Positions 1-7,543 of a stretch of DNA of 11,316 nucleotides are shown here, piece by piece. How positions within the stretch are numbered: the stretch's first letter is position 1; each line of letters opens with the position of its first letter. Origin of the DNA: DASUBV01 sp035763085 (GTDB lineage: Bacteria > Actinomycetota > Actinomycetes > Streptosporangiales > Streptosporangiaceae); assembly GCA_035763085.1 (NCBI GenBank), contig DASUBV010000330.1, positions 1 through 11,316 on the forward strand, read 5' to 3'. The translations under genes were made by a program, and so were the position numbers. Under the pieces are notes generated by a model. It was not told the origin of the DNA. It did not search any database and saw only the letters and a program-made list of their open reading frames with translations.

Positions 1-1293
1 CTCGCCCTGGGCCGCAGGCTCGCCGCGGGCCGCAGCGCCACCGCCCGCTGCGCTGCCGCCCGCGGCGGTCCGCGGCGCCGCCGCGCTCGTGGCGGCCGCC
101 TGGCCCGCGCGGCCCGGTGCGCCGGGCGCGCCCGGCGCCCCCGTGGCCGGGCCCGCCGCCGGAGCGTGATCAGCTACCCCTGGCGCGCCCGCCAAACGTG
201 CCTCATCCGCCATGCCGGCGGTGTCCGCCACTTCAGCGACATTCACTGCATCTGCGCTACCAGTCAGGCCGGCGGCATGAGCACCACCAGTAACATCAGC
301 GACAGCAGTCCCGTCAGCGTCACCCGCGAACTCCGGCAGCACCCGGATGCACGCCGACTCCCGCCGCGGCCCGGCTGGCCACAGCATCACCTCGCGCTCC
401 CGGCACGCCGCCAGCGCCTGCGGGCAGCGCGGCTCGAAGGGGCAGCCCGCGATGTCGGCCCGCAGGTCCGGCGGCTCGCCCGGCAGCCCCTCGGGGGCCA
501 GCCGCGAGGCCGGGTCGCCGGTGCGCGGGAAGGCCCGCGCCAGCACCCCGGTGTACGGGTGCGCCGGCCGGGCCAGCAGCTGCCCGGACGGGCCGATCTC
601 GGCCAGCCGCCCGGCGTACATCACCGCCAGCCGGTCGCAGGTCTGCGCGAGCACCGAGAAGTCGTGGCTGATCACGATCATGGCCAGCCGCTGCTCCCGG
701 ACCAGGTCGGTGAGCAGGGCCAGGATCTGCGCCTGCACGATCACGTCCAGCGCCGTCGTCGGCTCATCGGCGATGATCAGGTCCGGCCGGCAGGCCAGCG
801 CCATCGCGATCATGACCCGCTGCCGCTGCCCGCCCGACAGCTCGTGCGGGTAGCTCGCCTGGCGGCGGGCCGGGACGCCCACGCTGTCCAGCAGCCCGGC
901 GGTGCGCGCCTCGGCCTCGCGGCGGCTGCCCTGGCCGTGCAGCAGGATCGGCTCGCGGATCTGCTCGCCGATCGTGCGGACCGGGTTGAGCGCGCTCATC
1001 GCGCCCTGGAACACCACCGACGCCTCGGCCCAGCGCACCGCGCGCAGCTTCTGCCAGCCCAGGCCCAGCACGTCCGCGCCCTTGAACAGCACCTGGCCGC
1101 TGGTCCGCGCGCTGGCCGGCAGCAGCCGCAGCAGGCTGAGCGCGACGGTCGTCTTGCCCGAGCCGGACTCGCCGGCCAGGCCGAGGGTCTCCCCGGCCGC
1201 CAGGGTGAAGTCCACCCCGCGGACCGCTCGCACGTCACCGCCGTCCATCCGGTAGGTGACGGCCAGGTCGGAGACCTCCAGCAGCGCTGCCAT
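1..1293 (-). CDS. Oligopeptide-type ABC transporter ATPase (DppD/OppD-like), 3' end cut by window edge
   Basis: This is the cytoplasmic ATPase that would power the importer formed with the two upstream permeases. The frame stays open from ATG at 1293 to base 1 (431 codons, no stop). Walker A GESGSGKT is at residues 41-48, a Q-loop VVFQG follows, the signature LSGGQ is at 152-156, Walker B LIIADEP at 172-178 and the switch His at 210. The OppD/DppD-type C-terminal motif has Cys at 284, 290, 297 and 315 (GCPFEPRCPQALAAC); related proteins carry an iron-sulfur cluster there. The start overlaps the preceding permease stop (TGATG), which implies translational coupling. After about residue 322 the protein becomes an Ala/Gly/Pro/Asp-rich low-complexity stretch with GAP repeats that continues past the window. 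Ordinary DppD proteins end near here, so this may be a linker to a second, DppF-like ATPase domain, or a disordered tail. Family certain, fusion inferred. Confidence 0.93.
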   Translation of the reverse strand, partial: MAALLEVSDLAVTYRMDGGDVRAVRGVDFTLAAGETLGLAGESGSGKTTVALSLLRLLPASARTSGQVLFKGADVLGLGWQKLRAVRWAEASVVFQGAMSALNPVRTIGEQIREPILLHGQGSRREAEARTAGLLDSVGVPARRQASYPHELSGGQRQRVMIAMALACRPDLIIADEPTTALDVIVQAQILALLTDLVREQRLAMIVISHDFSVLAQTCDRLAVMYAGRLAEIGPSGQLLARPAHPYTGVLARAFPRTGDPASRLAPEGLPGEPPDLRADIAGCPFEPRCPQALAACREREVMLWPAGPRRESACIRVLPEFAGDADGTAVADVTGGAHAAGLTGSADAVNVAEVADTAGMADEARLAGAPGVADHAPAAGPATGAPGAPGAPGRAGQAAATSAAAPRTAAGGSAAGGGAAARGEPAAQGE

Positions 1294-2228
1294 CACCGGC
1301 CCCCCGGCATCCGCGGGTTGAGAATCTGCTCGACCGCCCGGCCCACCACGATGAACCCCAGCACCACCACGGCGATGGCGATGCCCGGCGGCAGCAGGTA
1401 CCACCACGCGCCCTGGCTGATCGCGCCCTGCAGGAAGGCCTGGTTCAGCATCGACCCCCAGGACACGTCGGCCGGGTTGCCCAGCCCCAGGAACGTCAGC
1501 GTCGTCTCCGACAGGATCGAGTTGGCCACCGTCAGCGTGCTGGACACCAGGATCAGCGGCATCACGTTCGGCAGCACCTGGCGGACCATGATCTGCACGT
1601 CGCCGGCGCCCAGCGCGCGGGCCCGCTCGATGAACGGCCGGGCCTCCACCGCCAGCGTCTGGGCCCGGATCAGCCGGGCTGTGGCCGACCAGGAGGTCAC
1701 CGCGATCGCGATGGTGATCGAGGCGCTGCCCTGGCCCAGCACCGCGGCCAGCGCGATGGCCAGCGGCAGGCTCGGCAGCGCCAGGAACCAGTCGGTGATC
1801 ATCATCAGCACCCGCGACACCAGGCCGCCGTAGTGCCCGGCCACCAGCCCGATCGCGCCGCCCAGCAGGACCGTCAGCGCCGTGGCGATCAGCCCGATGG
1901 CCAGCGACGGGCGGGCGCCCCAGATCAGCAGCGCCAGGATCGAGCGGCCCGGCTGGTCGGTGCCCAGCGGGTAGTGCGCGCTCGGCGGCGCCAGCGGCTG
2001 CCCGGTCGCGGCGACCACGCTCAGGTCGGCGGGGTGGATGAACAGCGGCGCGGCCAGCGCCAGCGCGCCGATGGCGGCCAGCAGCGCCAGCCCGGCCAGG
2101 CCCGCCGGACGGCGGGCGTAGGCGCGGCAGAACCGGCGCAGCGGCGCCAGCCGGGACGGGGCGGACGGGGCCGGCTGGGTGATCGCGGTCAAGAGTGCCG
2201 CACTCTCGGGTCCAGGAACCGGTAGCAC
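1293..2228 (-). CDS. ABC transporter permease, OppC/DppC type
   Basis: This is an inner-membrane permease of the binding-protein-dependent transport family, pairing with the OppB-type permease encoded just upstream. The 311-residue reading has an N-terminal helix at about 43-63, the OppC-typical HYPLGTDQPGRS at 85-96, several further hydrophobic helices, and the EAA loop ERARALGAGD...VRQVLPN at 201-221, which docks on the ATPase. Length is normal for OppC. The start is uncertain. GTG at 2228 has no clear ribosome binding site and overlaps the upstream gene by 40 bases. An in-frame TTG at 2192 would give a tight TTGA overlap with the upstream stop and a 299-residue protein. The stop at 1293-1295 shares a base with the ATG of the following ATPase gene. 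Function is firm at family level; the transported substrate is not visible in the sequence. Confidence 0.93.
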   Translation of the reverse strand: MLPVPGPESAALLTAITQPAPSAPSRLAPLRRFCRAYARRPAGLAGLALLAAIGALALAAPLFIHPADLSVVAATGQPLAPPSAHYPLGTDQPGRSILALLIWGARPSLAIGLIATALTVLLGGAIGLVAGHYGGLVSRVLMMITDWFLALPSLPLAIALAAVLGQGSASITIAIAVTSWSATARLIRAQTLAVEARPFIERARALGAGDVQIMVRQVLPNVMPLILVSSTLTVANSILSETTLTFLGLGNPADVSWGSMLNQAFLQGAISQGAWWYLLPPGIAIAVVVLGFIVVGRAVEQILNPRMPGGR

Positions 2229-3304
2229 ACGTCGGCCAGCAGGTTCATCACGATCACCGACGCGCTGAAGATCAGGAACGTGCCCTCCAGCAGCGGCAGG
2301 TCCGGGATCTCCAGCGCCTGGTAGGTCAGATAGCCCAGGCCCGGCCAGGAGAACACCGTCTCCACCGTGATCGCCCCGCTAACCAGGCCGCCGAGCTGCA
2401 GGAAGATCACCGTGACGGTCGGCAGCAGGGCGTTGGGCACCGCGTGCCTGCGGCGCACCTCAGCATCGCGCAGGCCCTTGGCCCTGGCCGTCAGCAGGTA
2501 CGGGCTGCCCAGCTCGTCGATGACCGACGACCGCATGATCGTCACGTACTGCGCGAAGACGACCAGCACCAGCGTCAGGCACGGCAGCACCAGGTGCCGC
2601 AGCACGTCCAGGATGTGCGCCGCGCTCAGCCCGCCCGCCGTGCCCGGCGTGGACATCCCGCCCGCCGGGAACAGCGCCGGGATCGGCCCGAAGCCGGGAC
2701 TGAACAGCACCAGCAGGATGATCCCGAGCCAGAACGTCGGCACCGACCACAGGGCCACCGACGTTCCCGACGCGACCCGGTCCAGCCCGCTGCCCGGCTT
2801 CCAGCCGCTGCGCACGCCCAGCCACAGCCCGATCGCCACCGAGATGATCGTGGAGGAGCCCATCAGCAGCAGCGTCGGCCACAGCCGGCTGGCCACCAGC
2901 GAGGACACCGGCTGCTGGAACTGCCAGGAGTAGCCCAGGTTGCCCTGCAGCGTGTGCAGCACGAAGTGCCAGAACCGCTCCGGCATCGGCTGGCTGAGCC
3001 CCAGCTCCCGGCGCAGGAACGCCATCTGCGCCGCGCTGGTCGGGCGGCCGCGGGTCAGCGCGGCGACCGGGTTGGCGGGCATCAGGCTGAAGATGACGAA
3101 GCCCAGCACCAGCAGCATCACGAAGCTGGCCAGCGCCGCCGCGATCTTCCGCGCCAGGTAGCGGGCGAATTCCCGGCCCGACCCGGCCGAACCCGGCCCG
3201 GCGGCCGGCGCCTGCCGCCGGGCATCCGGCAGCAGGGCCGCGCCGCTCAGGCCAGCCGAAACGGAGCTGGCGCCGCCCGCGGCGGGCACCGCGCCGCTGG
3301 TCAC
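2189..3304 (-). CDS. ABC transporter permease, OppB/DppB type
   Basis: This is the partner membrane permease of the same importer. From GTG at 3304 it reads 371 residues: a roughly 50-residue Ala/Gly/Ser-rich N-terminal extension, a first helix at about 54-75, the OppB-typical segment RRELGLSQPMPERF at 98-111 and GNLGYSW at 121-127, further helices, and the EAA loop LTARAKGLRD...RRRHAVPN at 271-291. The C-terminal LADVCYRFLDPRVR is characteristic of OppB/DppB proteins. The usual family length is about 310-340, so either the N-terminal extension is real or the true start lies downstream; the GTG sits 12 bases after the binding-protein stop, which suits operon spacing. It is followed directly by the OppC-type gene. 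Family assignment is secure, the start less so. Confidence 0.93.
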   Translation of the reverse strand: MTSGAVPAAGGASSVSAGLSGAALLPDARRQAPAAGPGSAGSGREFARYLARKIAAALASFVMLLVLGFVIFSLMPANPVAALTRGRPTSAAQMAFLRRELGLSQPMPERFWHFVLHTLQGNLGYSWQFQQPVSSLVASRLWPTLLLMGSSTIISVAIGLWLGVRSGWKPGSGLDRVASGTSVALWSVPTFWLGIILLVLFSPGFGPIPALFPAGGMSTPGTAGGLSAAHILDVLRHLVLPCLTLVLVVFAQYVTIMRSSVIDELGSPYLLTARAKGLRDAEVRRRHAVPNALLPTVTVIFLQLGGLVSGAITVETVFSWPGLGYLTYQALEIPDLPLLEGTFLIFSASVIVMNLLADVCYRFLDPRVRHS

Positions 3305-3316
3305 GCTCGCGCCGCT

Positions 3317-5191
3317 CTACTCACGCTCGCCCGCCGTGGACCGCCGCCAGATCACCAGCCCGGCCCCGGCCAGCAGCACGACCACCACGATGATGATCAC
3401 GATCCACAGGCCGGCGCCCGATGAGCCGGAGCTCGCGGCCGCGACCGGGGCCGCGGTGCGCCAGTTGATGAACGTGTTCTGCCCCGGCCAGAAGCCCTTG
3501 GCATTGGCGTTGCCGTAGAAGAAGTCGCTGACATGGTCGGAGCGGACCGCGCCGAGCGAGTCCTGGTAGTACAGCATGATGTCGACGTTGGCCTGGTACA
3601 GGATCTGCTGCATCTGGCCGATGGTCTGCGCCCGCTGGGCCACCGTGAAGTCGCCGACCTGCTGCTGGAACAGCTTGTCGAAGTTCTTGTCGCAGAAGAA
3701 CGCGTCGGTGTTGCCGCCGGTCATGTTGTTCAGCGGCAGCGTCCCGCAGGTCTGGATGGACAGCAGGTAGGTCGGGTCCGGGCCGGTGGCCCAGCCGTCC
3801 ATCAGCATGTCCCAGGTGCCCTTGGGCAGCGCGGCGTTCAGCGCGTTGAAGCTCATCGACTGGATCTGCACCTTGATCCCGATGGCCTGCAGCCACTCCT
3901 GCAGGTACGGCGCGATCTGCGCGTCGCTGGCCTCGTCGGAGTGGATGCCCAGCCGCAGGGTCAGCGGCTTGTGCGTCCTCGGGTCGATCCGGATGCCGCC
4001 GGCGCCGCGCTTGTAGCCCGCCGAGTCCAGGATCTGATTGGCCTTGGCCGGGTTGTAGTTCTCCGCCATGCTGGCCGGCGGCGTCCACCACCACTGCGGG
4101 TAAGCCGGCGGCAGGTAGCCGGCGCCGGCCACGCCCAGGCCGTCCACCACCTTGGTCACCAGCGTCTTGCGGTTGATGGCCAGGGCGATGGCCTCGCGGA
4201 CCCGCGGGTCGTGCAGCGCCGGATTGCCGTTGCCGAACTTCCGGCCGGTCCGGGTGCGCGCGCCAGGATTGAGCTCCAGGCCCACCCAGCCGTTGGACGC
4301 CTGGGCCGACAGCGTCAGCTTCTTGTTTCCCTTCAGGCCCTGGTACTGGGTGGCGGTCAGGTCGTCGATCACGTCCAGCTGGCCGCTGCGCAGCGCGGCC
4401 ACCGCGGCATCGGAGTTGCTGAAGTACTGCAGGATCAGCGTGCTGTACTTCGGCGCGCCCATGAAGAAGTGCTTGTTGGCCTTCAGCGTCGTGTACTGGT
4501 TGGGCACGTTGCCGGTCAGGATCCACGGGCCGTAGCCGACCACCGGGAAGGTCATGTTCTTGAACTTGCCGAGGCCGGGGACCTGGCTGGCCCACACGTG
4601 CTCGGGCACGATCGGGATGCCCGTGACCGGCACGCTGATGTACAGCATGTTGGCCTGCGGCTTCTTGGTGGTGATCACCAGCGTGGTCGGGTTCGGCGCG
4701 GTGACCTTCGCGAAGTTGGCGACCAGCGAGCCGTTGGACGTCGCGGCCACCTGGTTGTGCATGATCAGGTTGAACGTCCAGGCCGCGTCGGCGGCGGTCA
4801 GCGGCTTGCCGTCGGACCACTTCAGGCCGGAGCGGATCTTGAACGTCCAGGTCAGGTGATCCGGCGACGTGGTCCACGACGAGGCCAGGTACGGCACCGG
4901 CTTGCCCTGCTCGTTGACCGTGGTGAGCGTCGGGTAGATGCTGCCGAGGATGTTCAGCTCGCCGTCGAAGTAGGACAGGAACGGGTTGAACGTCGAGATC
5001 GACGTGTCGTCCTCGATGCGCAGCGTTGAGCCGGGTGAGCTGGCCGCTGAGGCAGCCGGGGCGGCGGCGCCCGCGGCCAGGCCGGCCGAGGCCAGCAGCG
5101 CGGCGACGGCCACCGCGGCGGCGCCGTAACGGGCAGGCAGGCGGGCCGGTCGCGCGGCGCCGGGGCGCCGCCACGGGCAGCGGATCTTCAT
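3317..5191 (-). CDS. Family 5 extracellular solute-binding protein with C-terminal membrane anchor
   Basis: First gene of the importer operon. It encodes the 624-residue receptor that captures substrate outside the cell and delivers it to the two permeases. The start ATG at 5191 is preceded by AAGGAG about 9 bases away. An Arg-rich N-terminus and hydrophobic segment (residues 22-42) form a Sec-type signal peptide, with likely cleavage near the ASA at 47-49; there is no lipobox Cys. The mature protein shows SBP family 5 features: FNPFLSYFDGELN early, SSWTTSPDHLTWTFKIRSGLKWSDGKP, and DPRVREAIALAINRKTLV midway. Two Cys in the C-terminal lobe (QTCGTL, AFFCDKN) could form a disulfide. A Gly/Ser linker then leads to a helix at about 595-615 and a short positive tail RRSTAGERE. 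The anchor is therefore C-terminal rather than lipid, as in some archaeal oligosaccharide-binding family 5 receptors. Substrate could be peptide or sugar. Confidence 0.94.
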   Translation of the reverse strand: MKIRCPWRRPGAARPARLPARYGAAAVAVAALLASAGLAAGAAAPAASAASSPGSTLRIEDDTSISTFNPFLSYFDGELNILGSIYPTLTTVNEQGKPVPYLASSWTTSPDHLTWTFKIRSGLKWSDGKPLTAADAAWTFNLIMHNQVAATSNGSLVANFAKVTAPNPTTLVITTKKPQANMLYISVPVTGIPIVPEHVWASQVPGLGKFKNMTFPVVGYGPWILTGNVPNQYTTLKANKHFFMGAPKYSTLILQYFSNSDAAVAALRSGQLDVIDDLTATQYQGLKGNKKLTLSAQASNGWVGLELNPGARTRTGRKFGNGNPALHDPRVREAIALAINRKTLVTKVVDGLGVAGAGYLPPAYPQWWWTPPASMAENYNPAKANQILDSAGYKRGAGGIRIDPRTHKPLTLRLGIHSDEASDAQIAPYLQEWLQAIGIKVQIQSMSFNALNAALPKGTWDMLMDGWATGPDPTYLLSIQTCGTLPLNNMTGGNTDAFFCDKNFDKLFQQQVGDFTVAQRAQTIGQMQQILYQANVDIMLYYQDSLGAVRSDHVSDFFYGNANAKGFWPGQNTFINWRTAAPVAAASSGSSGAGLWIVIIIVVVVLLAGAGLVIWRRSTAGERE

Positions 5192-5299
5192 CTGGGGTCG
5201 CTCCTTCCCGTGATCACGCCAATCGCGCCGGGCAGGTGCCGCTCACTAGGCTCGGCCGGAGCGGCTCGGCCGCTCCCCGCGCAGGTCCCGTGCTGCGCA

Positions 5300-5324
5300 A
5301 CCGCATTGTCGCCCGACATGCGGT
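5300..5324. promoter_or_regulatory. Imperfect inverted repeat, candidate operator in the divergent control region
   Basis: ACCGCA (5300-5305) pairs with TGCGGT (5319-5324) and, after one unpaired T, TGTCG (5307-5311) pairs with CGACA (5314-5318). That is 11 paired bases around a two-base centre. It covers the predicted start point of the transport operon and lies upstream of the regulator start. It could be the operator for the RpiR-type regulator or a hairpin in the leader RNA; which one is not decided by sequence. Confidence 0.4.
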
Positions 5325-5325
5325 G

Positions 5326-5355
5326 AGTACAACATGATTCATAAAATCCGGTCAA
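5326..5355 (-). promoter_or_regulatory. Candidate promoter of the transport operon
   Basis: On the minus strand TTGACC (plus-strand 5350-5355) is followed after 18 bases by TGTACT (plus-strand 5326-5331). This gives a start near 5319 and a leader of about 130 bases before the binding-protein ATG. The -35 is close to consensus and the -10 only fair. The stretch around 5325-5380 is clearly more AT-rich than its surroundings, as expected of a promoter region. Assigned by eye. Confidence 0.4.
5342..5347 (+). promoter_or_regulatory. Candidate -10 element for the RpiR-family regulator
   Basis: TAAAAT matches the -10 consensus at five of six positions. It would start transcription near 5354, about 40 bases before the GTG at 5394. 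No good -35 is visible at the right distance, which would fit an activated or weak promoter. It lies within the spacer of the opposing minus-strand promoter, so the two would compete. Confidence 0.3.
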
Positions 5356-5393
5356 GACGTCAGATTGCACGACTTCATACATGGGGAGCACCC

Positions 5394-6374
5394 GTGAGCG
5401 AAGGGTCAGAACTCCGCGTTTCCGAGCGGATCCACCAGCGGCTGGGCGACCTGTCGCCGTCCGAGCGCAAGATCGCCCGGCTGCTGCTGTCCGGGCCGCC
5501 GACCCTGGGCCTGGAGTCCTCGGCCCGGCTGGCCCAGCACGCCGGGGTGAGCGGCCCGACCATCAGCCGGTTCGTGACCGGCCAGCTCGGCTACGAGAAC
5601 TACGCCGCGTTCCAGCAGGCGCTGCGCGAGGAGATCAGTGCCCGGGTGCTGACCCCGGTGGAGCTCTACCGCCGCTACCGCGCCGGGCAGGAGCAGCCCG
5701 GCGTGCTGGACCGGTGCGGCGTCACGCTGGGCGAGTCCGTGGTCTCCAGCGTGCGCAGCCTGGATCCCGCTGACTTCACCCGCGCCGTCGGGCTGCTCAC
5801 CGCTCCCCGGCACCGGGTCAGCGCGATCGGCGGCTGGTTCAGCCACCTGGCCGCCGCCTACCTCGTGGCGCTGCTGCGCGAGATCCGCCCGGACGTGCAC
5901 CTGGTCCCCCAGGTGCCCAGCGAGCGCGCCGCCGCGCTGGCCGATCTGGGCAAGCGGGACGTCGTCGCCGTCTTCGACTTCCGCCGCTACGAGCGGGACA
6001 CCGATGACTTCGCCCGCGCCGCCCGGGCTGCCGGGGCACGGATCGTGCTGTTCACCGACCCGTGGCTGTCGCCGGTCGCCGACATCGCCGACACGCTGCT
6101 CCCCGCGCACGTCGCCGGGATGTCCCCGTTCGTGAGCCTGGCCCCGGCCATCGCCGTGGTGGAGACCCTGATGATCGCCGCGGCCGACGAGCTGGGCGAT
6201 GCGGCGCGCAGCCGGTTCGAGCAGTTCGGTGACATCACCGAGCACTGGATCCAGGCACAGCCCTCAGCCGCCCCGTCAGGGGACGGGGCGGCTGAGGCGT
6301 CCGGGCTGTTATGGCCGGCCCGTCCGGGCCGGCCGCCCCGCGTCGTTACGCCGGGGCCAGCGGCGTCACCGTGA
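5394..6374 (+). CDS. MurR/RpiR-family transcriptional regulator (HTH plus SIS domain)
   Basis: A cytoplasmic DNA-binding regulator; the family senses phosphorylated sugars or related ligands through its SIS domain. GTG at 5394 is chosen because GGGGAG lies 5 bases upstream; an in-frame ATG at 5334 has no ribosome binding site and lies upstream of the likely transcription start. The 326-residue product begins with the RpiR helix bundle (LSPSERKIARLLL at 20-32) and HTH (SARLAQHAGVSGPTISRF at 43-60, then QLGYENYAAFQQAL). A SIS-type fold follows at about 140-265, with VSAIGGWFSHLAAAYLVALL and VVAVFDFRRYERDT. It is divergent from the transport operon, so it likely regulates that operon and perhaps itself. 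The family-like part ends near ITEHWIQAQ (289). The last 37 residues are Pro/Ala/Gly-rich, are encoded across a strong hairpin, and overlap the 3' end of the opposing LCP gene by 29 bases. Confidence 0.92.
   Translation: MSEGSELRVSERIHQRLGDLSPSERKIARLLLSGPPTLGLESSARLAQHAGVSGPTISRFVTGQLGYENYAAFQQALREEISARVLTPVELYRRYRAGQEQPGVLDRCGVTLGESVVSSVRSLDPADFTRAVGLLTAPRHRVSAIGGWFSHLAAAYLVALLREIRPDVHLVPQVPSERAAALADLGKRDVVAVFDFRRYERDTDDFARAARAAGARIVLFTDPWLSPVADIADTLLPAHVAGMSPFVSLAPAIAVVETLMIAAADELGDAARSRFEQFGDITEHWIQAQPSAAPSGDGAAEASGLLWPARPGRPPRVVTPGPAASP
6262..6297. terminator. Strong hairpin, probable bidirectional terminator
   Basis: Bases 6262-6277 and 6282-6297 form a perfect 16-base-pair GC-rich stem with the loop AGGG. 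No U-tract follows, as is common in high-GC actinomycetes. It stands between convergent genes but lies inside the reading frame of the regulator's C-terminal tail. Confidence 0.65.
6313..6334. terminator. Second hairpin at the convergent gene junction
   Basis: GGCCGGCC (6313-6320) and GGCCGGCC (6327-6334) flank CGTCCG, and the stem can extend two more pairs into the loop. It lies 15 bases after the first hairpin and just beyond the stop of the opposing LCP gene, so the pair would stop transcription from both sides. Each arm is self-complementary, so alternative pairings exist. Confidence 0.5.
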
Positions 6375-7443
6375 ACGGGTAGCGGCGGGCGAAAGCCGCC
6401 ACCGAGTCATGACGCAGCGCCTTCCACAGCTGGCGCGCCACTGGCCGGTTGAAGTGCACCGCGTTCGTCCCGCCGGTCAGCGGCGAGCCGTCGGTGGGCG
6501 CGGTCACGAACGTGCCGTCCCTGCCTCTGAGATGACCCAGGCGCAGTGCCAGGGAGACCAGCTCGGAGTTGCTCATGCTGCTGTCCACGCTCAGCGCGCG
6601 GGCCATCGCGTGCACGACCTTGAAGTTGGTGTGCAGGTGGCTGAACATCCGCTGCTGCGCGATCTTGAACAGGATCGAGCGGATCAGGCCGCTCTGCAGT
6701 TGCTCGCGGCCGATCTCGCTGACGCCCGCCTGCCGCACGTACGGCAGCACGCTAGCGGCGTTCAGGTGATTGACGCCCCGGGGGAAAGTGAAGCCCTCGC
6801 TGTGCATGGTGAACGGGGCAACCACATTCACTCCGCCCATGGCCCCGACCACCGACCGCAGGCCGGCGAAGTCGACCTCTGAGTAGTCGTTGATGCGCAC
6901 GTTGGTGACGTGCTCGACGGTGCGGATCAGCAGGTCAGGACCGCCCACCTGGAGGGTGTTCTGCAGCAGCATCTGACCGTGCCCGGGCACGTGGACAACT
7001 ACGTTCGGCGGCAGGTTGACGACCGCGCCCGCCTGACCGCTGGCGTTGAGGTGCACCAGGGCGATCAGGCCCGACGGGTCCTCCGGCCGGGTCGAGGAGC
7101 CGTTCTGCCCGCTGCCGCCGCGGCTGTCCGGCAGTATCGCGTGACCGGTCAGCAGGATCGTCCTGCTCTTCCGGGTGGCGGCCGGCATCAGCGGCTGATC
7201 GGCCGCGGTCAGCGCGGTAATCCCCTGGATGCGGTGCACGCTGCTGGTCAGGCTGTGCACGGCCAGCAAGCCGGTGACGGCCACCGCGCCCGCGACGACC
7301 GCTAGCGACAGCACCGCGGCTAAGGCGATACGCCGGCGCAGGCGGCGCCGCCGCGACGCCCCCGGCGAGCGCTTCGGGTCCTCCGGCCCGCGCGCATCCC
7401 GCGCCTGGCGGCGGAAGAAGTCCTCTACCGATGAAGTGGACAT
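6346..7443 (-). CDS. LytR-CpsA-Psr (LCP) family membrane protein, divergent in conserved residues
   Basis: LCP proteins attach glycopolymers to peptidoglycan from lipid-linked precursors outside the membrane. ATG at 7443 is chosen because GAGGGG lies 7 bases upstream; an ATG at 7488 in the same frame has none. The 365-residue protein has an Arg-rich cytoplasmic N-terminus (RRRRLRRR at 31-38), one membrane helix at about 39-62 and an external LCP domain at about 92-265. Supporting segments are TILLTG at 95-100, VHVPGHGQ at 150-157, INDYSEVDFAGLRSVVGAMG at 184-203 and LNAASVLPYVRQ at 227-238. The family's usual DTM, PRD and R...D.gR..RQ residues are here SGL, PPN and R...E.GREQLQS. It keeps the fold, but ligase activity is doubtful. 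The gene stands alone, convergent with the regulator. It may be a non-catalytic or divergent paralogue. Confidence 0.85.
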   Translation of the reverse strand: MSTSSVEDFFRRQARDARGPEDPKRSPGASRRRRLRRRIALAAVLSLAVVAGAVAVTGLLAVHSLTSSVHRIQGITALTAADQPLMPAATRKSRTILLTGHAILPDSRGGSGQNGSSTRPEDPSGLIALVHLNASGQAGAVVNLPPNVVVHVPGHGQMLLQNTLQVGGPDLLIRTVEHVTNVRINDYSEVDFAGLRSVVGAMGGVNVVAPFTMHSEGFTFPRGVNHLNAASVLPYVRQAGVSEIGREQLQSGLIRSILFKIAQQRMFSHLHTNFKVVHAMARALSVDSSMSNSELVSLALRLGHLRGRDGTFVTAPTDGSPLTGGTNAVHFNRPVARQLWKALRHDSVAAFARRYPFTVTPLAPA

Positions 7444-7543
7444 TACATTTCCCCTCGGGAATTTCACCCAGTCCCGGAGCGATGGCATATACCGCTGCCG
7501 CCATCATGTAATTACTCTGCGCTTCTATACCCTTGCACTCAGT

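Noticed and set aside
166..1833. A 555-codon open frame on the plus strand
   Set aside because: It is antisense to the ATPase and OppC genes, has Arg/Gln/Ala-rich composition without any recognisable domain, and reflects absent stops in GC-rich antisense frames.
3533..5029. A 498-codon plus-strand open frame
   Set aside because: Antisense to the binding protein; Val/Arg/Gln-rich with no family features and no supporting promoter or ribosome binding site.
3321..5174. A 617-codon open frame overlapping the binding protein on the same strand
   Set aside because: It is an alternate frame of the binding-protein gene with Arg/Pro/His-rich, non-globular translation. The other frame has a signal peptide, family motifs and a ribosome binding site.
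5406..6245. A minus-strand open frame opposite the RpiR-type regulator
   Set aside because: Shadow of the regulator; the plus-strand frame carries the HTH and SIS motifs.
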